From the NCBI GenBank assembly GCA_963674625.2, contig CAXXXO010000004.1, positions 310,001-374,000 of the forward strand: a stretch of DNA of 64,000 nt. Reading direction: 5' to 3'. The translations under genes and the position numbers were made by a program. Position 1 is the first letter of the stretch; every line of letters begins with the position of its first letter. The notes beneath the pieces are model-generated. The model saw nothing but the letters and a program-made list of their open reading frames with translations. It ran no database searches and had not been told where the DNA came from. Origin of the DNA: JALHFZ01 sp963674625. GTDB taxonomy: Bacteria; Synergistota; Synergistia; Synergistales; Aminobacteriaceae. Positions 34,676 to 43,616 of this stretch are shown piece by piece.

Positions 34676-34704
34676 TTGGCAAGGGAGAAAAAGATGTGTA
34701 TAAT
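34676..34704 (+). promoter_or_regulatory. Near-consensus promoter of tRNA-Ser
   Basis: TTGGCA (34676-34681), a 17-nt spacer and TATAAT (34699-34704) lie 11 nt before the tRNA 5' end. This is a strong housekeeping-type promoter. Confidence 0.85.
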
Positions 34705-34715
34705 GCTGAGCGGCT

Positions 34716-34803
34716 GGAGGGCTGGCCGAGTGGTCTATGGCGGTTGACTTGAAATCAATTGGGGTGCAAGCTCCCAGGGGTTCGAATCCTCTGCCCTCCG
34801 CCA
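34716..34803 (+). tRNA. tRNA-Ser(UGA)
   Basis: The 88-nt sequence folds as a class II tRNA. The acceptor pair is GGAGGGC/GCCCTCC, the D stem GCC/GGC, and the anticodon loop CTTGAAA with anticodon TGA at 34750-34752. The variable arm is long and the T loop is GGTTCGAATCC. Discriminator G and CCA (34801-34803) are encoded. It reads UCA serine codons. Confidence 0.97.
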
Positions 34804-34887
34804 GCACAAAAGTAAAAGAGCGCATGCCAGCTTGCTGGTGAAGATGTTTGTTGCCGAAAAGACCTCTATTGATTTATTGTTTGCGCG

Positions 34888-34906
34888 GCCGCTTCAAATA
34901 AGCGGC
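34888..34906 (-). terminator. Hairpin just downstream of the ABC operon
   Basis: A perfect 7-bp stem (GCCGCTT/AAGCGGC) with a 5-nt loop lies 18 nt after the ATPase stop on the minus strand. No clear U tract follows, so termination is only tentative. Confidence 0.35.
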
Positions 34907-34924
34907 TGTCCAAGGACAAACGCT

Positions 34925-35887
34925 TTATTTCCTCAGTATCGTCGCGTTTTCCATATCGAAGGAAATCCGGACGCGCTCGCCTATTCTCCATACCTCTCCT
35001 GACCTTCCGGGAGCGTCCGCCTCTACGGTGCGGCCCCCCGCTTTGACGAACCAGGTAACGACCGCCCCCTTAAACTGACAGTCAGAGACGACCCCTTCCA
35101 TGCCCTCGCCTCCGTAAGACAGTCGGATGTCCTCCGGGTGGACGGCGACCCGGCGTCCGTCCTCCAGGACAAGAATGTTGCTCCTGCCGATGAAATCAGC
35201 CACGAAGCTGTTCGCCGCAGCACCGTAAACCTCGCGCGGAGCGCCGGTCTGGACGATGCATCCGTCCTCCATCACGGCCACCCTGTCAGAAAGCGCGAGC
35301 GCCTCTTCCTGATCGTGCGTGACATAGAGCGCGGTAATGCCGAATTCCTTTTGCAGACGGCGGATTTCGCCGCGCATCCGAACACGGAGCTTCGCGTCCA
35401 AGTTGCTCAACGGCTCGTCGAGAAGCAGCACCTTAGGCCGGACGATCAACGCCCGCGCAAGGGCCACCCGCTGCTGCTCGCCGCCGCTGAGCTGATCGAT
35501 CGTCTTGACTCCGGCCCCCGGAAGGCCGACCTTCTCCAGCATCGCCCTCCCCGCCGAAAGCGCCTCTTCGCGGGAAATCTTCCGGAACTTCAGACCGTAG
35601 GTCACGTTCTGCAGCACGGTCATGTGCGGAAAGAGGGCGTAGCTCTGGAAGACGGTGGCCGTAGGACGCCGCTCAGGAGGAAGGGCGGTAACATCCTCTC
35701 CGTCGAGGACGATCCTCCCTCCGTCGGGTCGTAGAAAGCCTCCGACCATCCGCAGGGTCGTCGTCTTGCCGCATCCGCTCGGGCCTAAAAGCGAGAGCAT
35801 CTCCCCTCGTTCGACTTCCAGAGAGAGCCCCCGTACCGCCTCCGTACCTTCGAACCGTTTATCGAGCCGCTCCAACCGAAGATACAT
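34925..35887 (-). CDS. ABC importer ATPase (PotA/FbpC/AfuC type)
   Basis: This 320-residue ATPase has Walker A GPSGCGKTT, Q-loop FQSYALFPHMT, signature LSGGEQQR, Walker B LLLDEPLSNLDAKL and H-loop THDQEEAL. The C-terminal TOBE domain (about 235-320) contains VHPEDIRLS. It energises import through the fused permease. The gene starts inside the permease end (29-nt overlap) with a GGAGG site. Substrate class is iron, polyamine or phosphorylated sugar; see the binding protein. Confidence 0.95.
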   Translation of the reverse strand: MYLRLERLDKRFEGTEAVRGLSLEVERGEMLSLLGPSGCGKTTTLRMVGGFLRPDGGRIVLDGEDVTALPPERRPTATVFQSYALFPHMTVLQNVTYGLKFRKISREEALSAGRAMLEKVGLPGAGVKTIDQLSGGEQQRVALARALIVRPKVLLLDEPLSNLDAKLRVRMRGEIRRLQKEFGITALYVTHDQEEALALSDRVAVMEDGCIVQTGAPREVYGAAANSFVADFIGRSNILVLEDGRRVAVHPEDIRLSYGGEGMEGVVSDCQFKGAVVTWFVKAGGRTVEADAPGRSGEVWRIGERVRISFDMENATILRK

Positions 35888-37547
35888 ATTCCGCCTCCGA
35901 TCCTTTTTTTCTCCTCTTCAGGAGGAGCCATGAAAACGCCACGTTTACCGTCATGGCGACCAGGATGATCACAGACGCCATCACCGAACTCGCGCCTATA
36001 TCACCACTTTGGATCGCCTCGAACATCTCGGCGGTAAGCACTTTTGTGTACGGCGTGATGAGGAAGATAATGCCGCCGATGGTGGTCATGGTGAACGTGA
36101 AGGTGTTGATGAAGCTCACCAGGAAAGCAGGCGCGAGCAGTGGCCCGATGACGTCGCGCAGCACGGCGAGACTTCCTCCCCCCTGGTCACGGACGGCGTC
36201 CTCAAGCTCCGGGTTGATCTGCCCCAGCACGGAGACACCGCTTTTGATTCCGAGCGAAAGCTGTCTGTAGACGCAGTTGGCAACAATGAGAAACCCCGTC
36301 CCCAAGAAGACCTCGGGAAGCCAATTGAACGCCAGGAGATAGGCGATGCCGAAGAACGGTCCCGGCAGAATAAAGGGGAGATCCGCGATGAAATCGATGA
36401 CCCGACTGAACAGGGTATTGCGCCGCCAGAGGAATCTCGCCAGAACGACGCCCATCGCACCTGCGGTCAGGGCGGCAACGAAGGCGTAGCGGATGCTCCG
36501 GAGCAGACTGCTGAGTTTTGTGAGCTGCAGAGTGTTCAAATGTTGGAGAGTGAAGGAAAAATCAACACCCCACGTCCTGACGAAAGCTCCGCTGAAAATC
36601 GCGCCGTATTTCATGGCCTCGAAGAGGACAAAGCTCCAGACGACCACGAAGATAAACAGTCGCACAACGCCTGGCAGCGAGCGCTCTTCGCCGGCGCCGA
36701 GCGCTTTGGAGGAGAAGAGCGGCGCCCCGGCCATCAGCTTTCGGTAGACAAGAAAGACGAGAAAAGCCGGGATGACGAGGAGCGTGGAGATTGCGGCGGC
36801 CTTCGGAAGGTCGTAGGAGCCCATCGCGGTCATGTACGCCTGCGTCGCCAAGACGTTGTAGTTGCCGCCGATGAACATGGGCGTGCCGAAGTCGGAGAGT
36901 GAACGGATGAAGACGATCAGGGCCGCAGTGATGATGCCGGGGCGGGCGAGCGGAAGCGTGACGCGGAGCAGCGTCCCCCATCTCCCCGCGCCGAGGTCGA
37001 ACGAGGCTTGTTCGAGACTTCTGTCGATACCCTTGAGCACTGCCATTATCAGGAACGCGGCGACAGCGGCCAGTCCTACGGACTCCATAAGAACTACCCC
37101 GTGCGCTCCGTACGGGCTCCAGCGAAGTCCCAGCAGCCGCCATGTCACGAGCCCTCTCCGCCCGAAGAGCATGATGTACGAGAGGGACGAGACGAAGGGT
37201 GGGGAGATCAGCGTCATCAGGAGGACCCCCAGCACCGCCCGTTTCCCCCGGAAAGAGGTGCGCGTCACATAGAGAGCGCAGCACAGACCGATCAGCACCG
37301 CAAAGACGGTTGTCCACCATCCGACGAAGAGACTGTTCTTCAGCAGCGTCCGGTTGTCCGTCAGCAGATCGCGGTAGCGCTCCAGGCTGAACGCGCCTTC
37401 GACCAGGATGCTCTCCTTCAGAATGGCGAGCGTCGGCCAGAGAATAAAAACAAGTACGCCCCCCGCCAGGAGGGCGTACAAAACCGAGGAGGCATCCGGG
37501 AGGAACTCCCCCTTCGAGTGCGTTCTACCGTTCGGCTTTGTTTCCAA
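35859..37547 (-). CDS. ABC importer permease, two fused permease domains
   Basis: This 562-residue membrane protein has about 12 hydrophobic segments and two BPD_transp_1 halves. The EAA-like loops are EQASFDLGAGRWGTLLRVTLP and LEDAVRDQGGGSLAVLRDVIGP. This fused layout is typical of FbpB, AfuB and ThiP importers. The start is TTG 37547 with CAGGA just upstream, overlapping the binding-protein gene by 23 nt. Confidence 0.93.
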   Translation of the reverse strand: METKPNGRTHSKGEFLPDASSVLYALLAGGVLVFILWPTLAILKESILVEGAFSLERYRDLLTDNRTLLKNSLFVGWWTTVFAVLIGLCCALYVTRTSFRGKRAVLGVLLMTLISPPFVSSLSYIMLFGRRGLVTWRLLGLRWSPYGAHGVVLMESVGLAAVAAFLIMAVLKGIDRSLEQASFDLGAGRWGTLLRVTLPLARPGIITAALIVFIRSLSDFGTPMFIGGNYNVLATQAYMTAMGSYDLPKAAAISTLLVIPAFLVFLVYRKLMAGAPLFSSKALGAGEERSLPGVVRLFIFVVVWSFVLFEAMKYGAIFSGAFVRTWGVDFSFTLQHLNTLQLTKLSSLLRSIRYAFVAALTAGAMGVVLARFLWRRNTLFSRVIDFIADLPFILPGPFFGIAYLLAFNWLPEVFLGTGFLIVANCVYRQLSLGIKSGVSVLGQINPELEDAVRDQGGGSLAVLRDVIGPLLAPAFLVSFINTFTFTMTTIGGIIFLITPYTKVLTAEMFEAIQSGDIGASSVMASVIILVAMTVNVAFSWLLLKRRKKGSEAEYVSSVGAAR

Positions 37548-38547
37548 ATTCCTGCTGCCACCTGTCGAGAATGCCTTTGCGCATCTCGCCGATCAGTACA
37601 GGGTCGGGCACGACAATCTTCGCCTTCTTCAGCCCCTGCAGATATTCGGGGACCTCGGCGTCGGGGCGTGTTCCCACCTTCGCCGTGTATGCCATCTGCA
37701 CCTCCTGCCCGCGCTTCGAGAGGCACCAGTCGACGAAAGCCTTTGCAGCCTCCATGTCCTTGGCTCCCTTCATCAGGGCGACTGGCGAGATGGCGCCCGG
37801 AACGCCCTCTTCGGGGAAGACGGAGACGACGGGATACCCCTTAGCGACGAGCTGCACGCCGACGTCGTACGGGTCTATCCCGATGGCCACTTCGCCCATC
37901 GCGGCCTTGTTAGGGGGTGCCGCGCCGCGCTTTGTGTAGAAGGAGATGTTCGCGTCCATCTTCCGGAGAAGATCCCATCCCGCCTCCTCTCCGAAGAGCC
38001 GGATCAGATGGAAAAGGACGGCGTAGTTCGTACCGGAGATGGTCGGGTTGCTCATCATCAGCTCGTTCTTGTACTCCGGTTTGCCGAGGTCGAGCCAGGT
38101 TTTGGGCAGCGGCAGTTTCTTCTCCTTCAGCACGTCGGTGTTCACGATCAAGTCGACGGCCACGAGCGAAAGTCCGGTCCAGTACCCATCAGGGGACTTG
38201 TACGCATCCGGGATAAGATCGGCTTCGGGAGAACGGTAGGACTCCAGGAAGCCTTCCTCACCCGCCTTGATGAAGCTGTCCACGCCGCCGCCGAACCACG
38301 CATCCGCCAGATTCTTTCCCCCGGAAGCCTGCAGCCGTGAAAGCACCTCGCCCGACGATATTTCGAGGTAATGCACCGCGATGCCTGTGTCCTTCGTGAA
38401 TTCGGCAAACGTCTCATCCTTGCCCGTCGCGGCGGTGAAGATGCTGATGCTCCGCCCCGCCAGAGGTTTGTCCGCATCGGCAAAGGCCGCAGTCCCGACC
38501 GACACGGCGAGTGCGACCAGTACAAGGAACACTCTCAGTTTTTTCAT
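37525..38547 (-). CDS. ABC importer periplasmic substrate-binding protein (FbpA/AfuA-like)
   Basis: The precursor has about 340 residues with a signal peptide (MKKLRVFLVLVALAVSVGTAAFA). The mature part is a class II binding protein: GRSISIFTAATGKDETFAEF, WFGGGVDSFIKAGEEG, YWTGLSLVAVDLIVN, SNPTISGTNYAVLFHLI. The adjacent Tyr-Tyr pair that binds Fe3+ in FbpA is absent, so free iron is less likely. With the nearby isomerase gene a phosphorylated sugar is an attractive but unproven ligand. ATG 38547 has a GGGGAGAGG ribosome site. Confidence 0.9.
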   Translation of the reverse strand: MKKLRVFLVLVALAVSVGTAAFADADKPLAGRSISIFTAATGKDETFAEFTKDTGIAVHYLEISSGEVLSRLQASGGKNLADAWFGGGVDSFIKAGEEGFLESYRSPEADLIPDAYKSPDGYWTGLSLVAVDLIVNTDVLKEKKLPLPKTWLDLGKPEYKNELMMSNPTISGTNYAVLFHLIRLFGEEAGWDLLRKMDANISFYTKRGAAPPNKAAMGEVAIGIDPYDVGVQLVAKGYPVVSVFPEEGVPGAISPVALMKGAKDMEAAKAFVDWCLSKRGQEVQMAYTAKVGTRPDAEVPEYLQGLKKAKIVVPDPVLIGEMRKGILDRWQQEFGNKAER

Positions 38548-38596
38548 ATAGAATCCTCTCCCCATTTTTTGGTGATGAAAATTATAACAGAAAATT

Positions 38597-38625
38597 ATGC
38601 TACATGAAAAAGAAAAACGTGTCAA
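38597..38625 (-). promoter_or_regulatory. Promoter of the ABC importer operon
   Basis: On the minus strand TTGACA (38620-38625), a 17-nt spacer and TAGCAT (38597-38602) lie about 50 nt before the binding-protein ATG. A second TATAAT occurs at 38581-38586 without an evident -35. Confidence 0.55.
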
Positions 38626-38650
38626 CACCGTTTGTAGGATAATCCGATGA

Positions 38651-39955
38651 ACAGGGAGAATACCTCTGAGAAGCTCAAAGCCAAAATCTCTGATCCGGAC
38701 AGCAAGGATCATAAAGACCTGCTCTGAAGTTGAAAAACAAGCACAAGATATTGCCTTTACCATAGCATCCGAAAATGGAAATGCCATCGGGACTCAGGCC
38801 AGGGGAGAAGTAAAAAACGCTGTGGAAAGATTCCGGTATTACGGCAGGCTTGGTACAGAGAAAAAAGGAACGACATATCCCGGCCCTGACAACATGTTTT
38901 TCTACTCGCGAAGAGAACCGGTGGGAGTTGTTGCCGCCATTATTCCCTGGAACGCCCCTGTTCAACTCGCTGTTGCGAAGATGGCTCCTGTGTTGCTCAC
39001 GGGAAATACGATGGTTTTGAAGGTTGCTTCAGATGCCCCCCTTGCTGCGATGCGTACTGCAAAGATCGCCGCAGGCATGCTCCCTCCTGGATTGCTCAAC
39101 GCAATTTCTGGCTCCGGAGATGAATGCGGCGAGGCCTTGCTTTCTCATCCCTTAATCAACAAGATATCTCTCACCGGATCAACCGAGGTGGGGATAAAAG
39201 CTCTCCATCATGCTGCTGACAGGGTTTTGAACAGCACATTGGAACTGGGCGGAAAGAATCCGCAGATTGTATTTCCTGACTGTGATTTCGAAAAAACCGT
39301 AAAAGGGATAATTCCGGGAGCAAGACTTGCCCGGCAAGGGCAGAGCTGTTCTTCAGGGTCCAGAATATATGTCCACAAATCGATTTTCGATAAATTTGTC
39401 TCCCGGCTTTACCGGGAAGTTTCAAAGTTGAAGGTTGGACATGCCTGCGATGAAACAAATGATATGGGGGCTATTTCAAGTTCGGTTCAGTATAACAAGA
39501 TCATCAGGATCATTAAACAGGCAATGGCTGAACCGGACACACGGCTTATACGCGGCGGGCTTCCCCCTGAAGAAGGGCTTCTTTCAGAAGGATATTTCCT
39601 TCTGCCCACTGTCTTCACTGCCCGTAATAACGACAGTATTCTGGCAAAGGTCGAAGTCTTTGGCCCCATTCTTGTATGTATTCCATGGGAAGATGAAAAT
39701 GAAGTTATCCATCTTGCGAATGATACTGACTACGGATTAGCGGCCTTCATCTGGTCAAAAGATGTGGCTCAGGCGATTAAAACTGCCCACGAGATAAATG
39801 CAGGTTGGATAGTGATCAACGGCGGCGGAGCACAAGTACAAGGACAACCCTATGGCGGCATGAAAGAGAGTGGTTTAGGCCGGGAACAATCCCTTGAGGG
39901 GATGCTGGGAAGCTATACCGAACTTAAAGCAGTTTTAATAAATTTGGATTATTAA
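38651..39955 (+). pseudogene. Aldehyde dehydrogenase lacking its N-terminus
   Basis: The frame reads as an NAD(P)-dependent aldehyde dehydrogenase from about the first hundred residues on: LIRTARII, EVKNAVERFRYYGR, VAAIIPWNAPVQLAVAK, SLTGSTEVG. Both catalytic residues are present, Glu in LELGGKNPQ and Cys in RQGQSCSSGSR, and the C-terminal EVFGPILVC and GGMKESGLGREQ are intact. It is open upstream only to a TGA at 38648. No ATG, GTG or TTG occurs before GTG 38822, where no ribosome site is seen. About 60-80 N-terminal residues are missing. Visible AT-richness compared with flanks suggests transfer followed by truncation. Confidence 0.8.
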
Positions 39956-40100
39956 AATCAAAAAGATACCTAAATAGGCTATCCCTTTCTGATTGTAGGG
40001 AGAATTTGAATAGCTTATAAATCTAAAAGCCGGAGCTCTTATACATTAATCTTTGTTGCCATTGTTTGTTTCGTGTCCGATGGCCGGGAACCACCTCTTT

Positions 40101-40427
40101 TTACTTGTTTAAGTCAATTTTATTTAGCTCCACTATTAAAGCATGAGTATCGGTTTCTCCGACATTCTCACCTATATGAACTTGTTCTTCAGACCAAATC
40201 GTGTCGCCTGTTTTAAACTCTCTCACAATTACTTTCCCGCCTTCCAAATGAATATTCCGCTTGAAAGGACTGAGCGCATAGAGAAAAAATGCCGGATGTC
40301 TATGCTCATTTGTCTTTTGACCGGGTTTGTCTTGATAATCAAGTACTCGTATATGTTCATTTTCGAATACAACCTTATATTTGTCAGAATCCGTTACAAC
40401 AGGGTCTTGAACTGATTGGGTATTCAT
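40101..40427 (-). CDS. Small single-domain cupin-like protein
   Basis: This 108-residue beta-rich protein contains ENEHIRVLDYQDKPGQKTNEHRHP, with His residues placed as in cupin metal sites, and GDTIWSEEQVHIGENVG. Similar small cupins are often annotated as cytoplasmic proteins of unknown function. ATG 40427 has AGGAGG 9 nt upstream. It lies in the AT-richer patch. The 290 nt upstream to the transposase remnant holds nothing I can identify. Confidence 0.75.
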   Translation of the reverse strand: MNTQSVQDPVVTDSDKYKVVFENEHIRVLDYQDKPGQKTNEHRHPAFFLYALSPFKRNIHLEGGKVIVREFKTGDTIWSEEQVHIGENVGETDTHALIVELNKIDLNK

Positions 40428-40721
40428 TTTCTTATCCTCCTGGATTTCAATAAGTTTTACAGCACGTGAATTACTGCATCAAAATCATTGCGCTTTGGCC
40501 ACTGGGTTCCCAGGTCAAGGGATTGTACTGCCTGAACAGTCCAATTAGGATTCTGATGAAGTCCTCTCCACTGGAACACCAATTATCGACTTTACGAACA
40601 CACAACATTTTACCTCTTTGCAGTTAATCTTTTAGAGGTAACAAACGGTTCTTGGCAAACCATGCATTACTATCTTTTGATATATTATATCATTACTTCA
40701 TAACATTTAATCATGGTAGAT

Positions 40722-41117
40722 CTACAGACAGGCCACGATCAGTGAATTTTCCAATAGTAATAGGTGGTGCCTGACGGCTTCAGTTTGAAGTGGTCCGCAT
40801 CCTTTGGACACGAAACAAGCAGAAGTAGCAAGATTCAATGAAGGATGGGCCCGATTTTCAAGATGCTTTTCTTTCTGCTCCGTCAGGTTCTTTTCGCTCT
40901 TTGACATAAATGTCCCAAGGCGTTCTGTAGCCAGGCTCTGGTGGGGCGGTTCATGATTATAGAACATAAACCACCTCCTGATTTCGTTGACCGCTTCCGC
41001 GGCGTTGCCATAGTCACTCTTCCGGTCTATGCCAAACTTGGCAACGATGGCGCTGATGGTGCATCCCTCCTCGAAATAAACTTTTCTGATATCATAAATC
41101 TAGGTTATTGTCTGCAT
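40722..41117 (-). mobile_element. Chimeric transposase remnant
   Basis: From ATG 41117 the frame reads MQTIT, a TAG stop, then IYDIRKVYFEEGCTISAIVAKFGIDRK, an IstA (IS21)-like helix-turn-helix. It continues in the same frame into EAVNEIRRWFMFYNHEPPHQSL, the C-terminal end of an IS3/IS481-type DDE transposase. The DDE core is absent, so this is a deletion scar joining two different elements, also carrying a nonsense codon. It cannot encode an active transposase. Confidence 0.72.
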
Positions 41118-41129
41118 CCTCCATTCCCT

Positions 41130-41160
41130 CCCTTTGGGTGTCTGGATAACACCCAAAGGG
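41130..41160. repeat. Perfect 12-bp hairpin beside the transposase scar
   Basis: CCCTTTGGGTGT, 7 nt, then ACACCCAAAGGG. It lies 12 bp outside the remnant transposase start. It could be a left-over element end or a hairpin blocking read-through translation; no T tract follows. Confidence 0.7.
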
Positions 41161-41412
41161 TATGAGTATATGGCCGTGCTTTCAATGGCCTTTTTGCAAT
41201 TCCGGGCGTTTCTCCCTTGCATTGGTGAAGTGACCATAAAGCAGATGCATCTTTACGAATGCTTCGGCGTGAACTCCCCTGCATAGGTATAATTTGACGG
41301 GAATTCAGGTTGTTTCAATCCGCTTGGCTATCAAGCACCCAGGACGATTGACACGTGTTCGAACAATGGTTATTATTGTGTTGTCACCTTTCTGTGGAAG
41401 AAGGCGATTCAC

Positions 41413-41601
41413 ATCAAGAGCTACAGCAGCAGGGAAATCATCAAGATTCTGGAACAGGACGGTTGGTATCTTATTGGAATCAGAGGCGATCATCACTATT
41501 TCAAACACAGAACGAAACGAGGAAAGATAACAGTTCCTCATCCGGAAAAAGACATCGCTCCCAACACGACAAGAAGTATCTTCAAAGCGGCGGGACTTTG
41601 A
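41413..41601 (+). CDS. hicA: HicA-type mRNA interferase toxin without a standard start codon
   Basis: The 62-codon frame KSYSSREIIKILEQDGWYLI, GDHHYFKH, TVPHP, TRSIFKAAGL is a complete HicA double-stranded-RNA-binding-fold toxin with the catalytic His in GDHH. Where family members have ATG, the codon is ATC (41413-41415), placed 8 nt after GAAGAAGG. The next in-frame ATG, GTG or TTG does not occur downstream. Either translation begins at ATC or CTG at low rate, or the toxin is dead by start-codon loss. hicB follows after 57 nt. Confidence 0.82.
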   Translation: MKSYSSREIIKILEQDGWYLIGIRGDHHYFKHRTKRGKITVPHPEKDIAPNTTRSIFKAAGL

Positions 41602-41658
41602 ACCCTGTAGCAGAAATTTATAATCAAGTTTACATTACGAACTCTAAGGAGGACGACC

Positions 41659-42069
41659 ATGGCCAATAGAGGGAAAAAGGATATTCGCACATATCCAGCC
41701 ATATTTACCAGAGATGAGGCGAGCATTTCTGTTGAATTCCCTGACCTTCCAGGCTGCGCCACCTTCGGAAAAACTGAAGAAGAAGCGGTCGCCCGGGCCA
41801 AAGAAGCACTCGAAGGCTTTTTGTATTACTCAGAGCAGGACGGCGATCCCATCCCCGTACCCACTCCCTTTGATAAGGTTCAAGTGAGCCCTGGCCAGGC
41901 CGTCTCTCTTATTACTGTCCGAATGGATATCGTCAGGGAAGAAGAGGCCAACCGCTCAGTGACCAAGAGCGTCACCGTTCCGGCCTACCTCAACAAGCTC
42001 GCTATGGAGGCCAATCTCAATTTTTCCGGAATTCTTCAGGAAGGCTTGAGAGAGCGCCTGGGAGTCTAA
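41659..42069 (+). CDS. hicB: HicB-type antitoxin
   Basis: This 136-residue protein has the HicB N-terminal partial RNase-H-like fold: YPAIFTRDEASISVEFPDLPGCATFGKTEEEAVARAKEAL in overlapping pieces. The C-terminal ribbon-helix-helix-type region (SVTVPAYLNKLAMEANL) would bind the operator. It neutralises HicA and represses the operon. AAGGAGG precedes the ATG. The next gene starts 33 nt later on the same strand. Confidence 0.9.
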   Translation: MANRGKKDIRTYPAIFTRDEASISVEFPDLPGCATFGKTEEEAVARAKEALEGFLYYSEQDGDPIPVPTPFDKVQVSPGQAVSLITVRMDIVREEEANRSVTKSVTVPAYLNKLAMEANLNFSGILQEGLRERLGV

Positions 42070-42102
42070 TAAACGAAGCCGTTTTGAGATGGAGGTTCGA
42101 CG

Positions 42103-43437
42103 ATGTACTCAAAAATTGAAGCCCTTGCCGAGGGGTTGACCGAAAAACTTGTGACCTTTCGGAGGGATTTTCACAAGTACGCCGAGAGCGGCTGGTTCGA
42201 GATGAGAACGGCCTCGCTTATCGCCAGGCGTCTTACGGAGATGGGGTTTGAGGTTCTCGCAGGCCCGGATGTGTGTCTTGCCGGGTCGAGGATGGGCCTG
42301 CCCGGGGAAGATGAGCTGGAGAAGAATTACGCCCGGGCGAAGGAGCAGGGAGCGGACCTCGAGTTTCTCGAGCGGGTGAAGGGCGGTTTTACCGGAGTGA
42401 TGGGCATTCTTCTCTGCGGAGAGGGGCCGGCGGTCGCACTGCGTTTCGACATAGATGCCCTGGGGGTCAATGAGGACAAAACGGCCGAACATCGACCTTT
42501 CAGGGAGGGGTTCAACTCGGTCAATTCCGGCATGATGCATGCCTGCGGCCACGACGGCCATGCCGCCATCGGCCTCGGCGTCGCCGAAGTCCTTATGTCG
42601 GTGAAGGACGATCTCCGCGGAACGGTCAAGATCATCTTCCAGCCGGCGGAGGAAGGGGTCAGGGGGGCAAAGTGCATCGTGGACAAGGGGCATCTCGACG
42701 GAATGGATTACGCCCTTGCCTGCCATGTCACCGGGAGAACCACGGAAGAGGACAGGGTTTCCGACACCACCGCGGGGTGCGGCGGCTCCCTCGCCACGTC
42801 GAAAATGGACGCTTTCTTCTACGGAAAATCGGCCCACGCCGGAGGAGTTCCCCAGGAAGGGCGCAATGCTCTCGCCTCTGCCGCGACGGCGGTTCAGAAC
42901 CTCCTTGCCATTCCGCGAAACAGCGCATCCGATACCCGGGTCAACGTGGGGACCCTCCACGGAGGATCAGGGCGCAACGTAGTTCCAGAATTTGCGAAGA
43001 TGGAGCTGGAGGTCCGGGGCAAGACGACCGCCGGCAACATCTACATGGAACAGTGGGCGCAGCGCATGATAAAAGCCTCGGCGGAGATGCACGGCTGCAC
43101 TTACGAAGTGAAGAAGATGGGAGAGGCCTTCCTCATGGAAAGTGACCTTGCCCTTATGGAGCGGATCAGCAAAGTCTGCAGGGAGAACCTGAAGACCGTC
43201 CGGATTCATCCCCAGCTTCGCCGGGAGTCCACCGGCAGCGAGGACTTCTCTTATATGATGAAGCGCGTTCAGGACCAGGGGGGCCAGGCGTCCATGCTGC
43301 GAATCCTTACGGATACGGCCGCCGTGGCCCACAACAGCCGCTTCGATTTTGACGACCGGGATGCCCTTCCCAAAGCCGTCAAGGCGCTGAGTGCGGTGGT
43401 CTATAATATTCTTTCGGACGTACCGGTTAAAAACTGA
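42103..43437 (+). CDS. M20 family amidohydrolase, AbgA-like
   Basis: This 444-residue metallopeptidase-like hydrolase has ACGHDGHAA and FQPAEEGVRGAK metal-binding motifs, the dimerisation domain around KSAHAGGVPQEGRNAL and the C-terminal AHNSRFDFDD. An insert near residues 65-95 (PGEDELEKNYARAKEQ) resembles AbgA, the p-aminobenzoyl-glutamate hydrolase A subunit. It would cleave an amide of an amino acid; no AbgB partner is adjacent. GGAGG precedes the ATG. Return to GC-rich codon use marks the end of the AT-richer patch. Confidence 0.88.
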   Translation: MYSKIEALAEGLTEKLVTFRRDFHKYAESGWFEMRTASLIARRLTEMGFEVLAGPDVCLAGSRMGLPGEDELEKNYARAKEQGADLEFLERVKGGFTGVMGILLCGEGPAVALRFDIDALGVNEDKTAEHRPFREGFNSVNSGMMHACGHDGHAAIGLGVAEVLMSVKDDLRGTVKIIFQPAEEGVRGAKCIVDKGHLDGMDYALACHVTGRTTEEDRVSDTTAGCGGSLATSKMDAFFYGKSAHAGGVPQEGRNALASAATAVQNLLAIPRNSASDTRVNVGTLHGGSGRNVVPEFAKMELEVRGKTTAGNIYMEQWAQRMIKASAEMHGCTYEVKKMGEAFLMESDLALMERISKVCRENLKTVRIHPQLRRESTGSEDFSYMMKRVQDQGGQASMLRILTDTAAVAHNSRFDFDDRDALPKAVKALSAVVYNILSDVPVKN

Positions 43438-43544
43438 GAGATTCTGCCGCTGTTCTTTGTCCTCACCAGCAAAGAGATCTTCTGCGAAGCAGAATTTTCC
43501 TGACCGAGGCAAAATTCGGCACGCAACAGACTGAACGACAAAAC

Positions 43545-43570
43545 AGACCCCGCCGGATAAGGCGGGGTCT
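43545..43570 (+). terminator. Intrinsic terminator after the M20 hydrolase
   Basis: A 10-bp perfect stem AGACCCCGCC/GGCGGGGTCT with a 6-nt loop is followed by TCAATGTTTTA. It lies between convergent genes (M20 hydrolase and chaB) and may serve both. Confidence 0.75.
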
Positions 43571-43616
43571 CAATGTTTTACCGGTTCAAAAACCGGGTCA
43601 AAGAAGGGATGGAAAG

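Noticed and set aside
34716..34803. tRNA-Ser as an integration site of a genomic island
   Set aside because: I saw no direct repeat of the tRNA 3' end elsewhere in the window and no adjacent integrase; xerC at 18 kb is the housekeeping recombinase.
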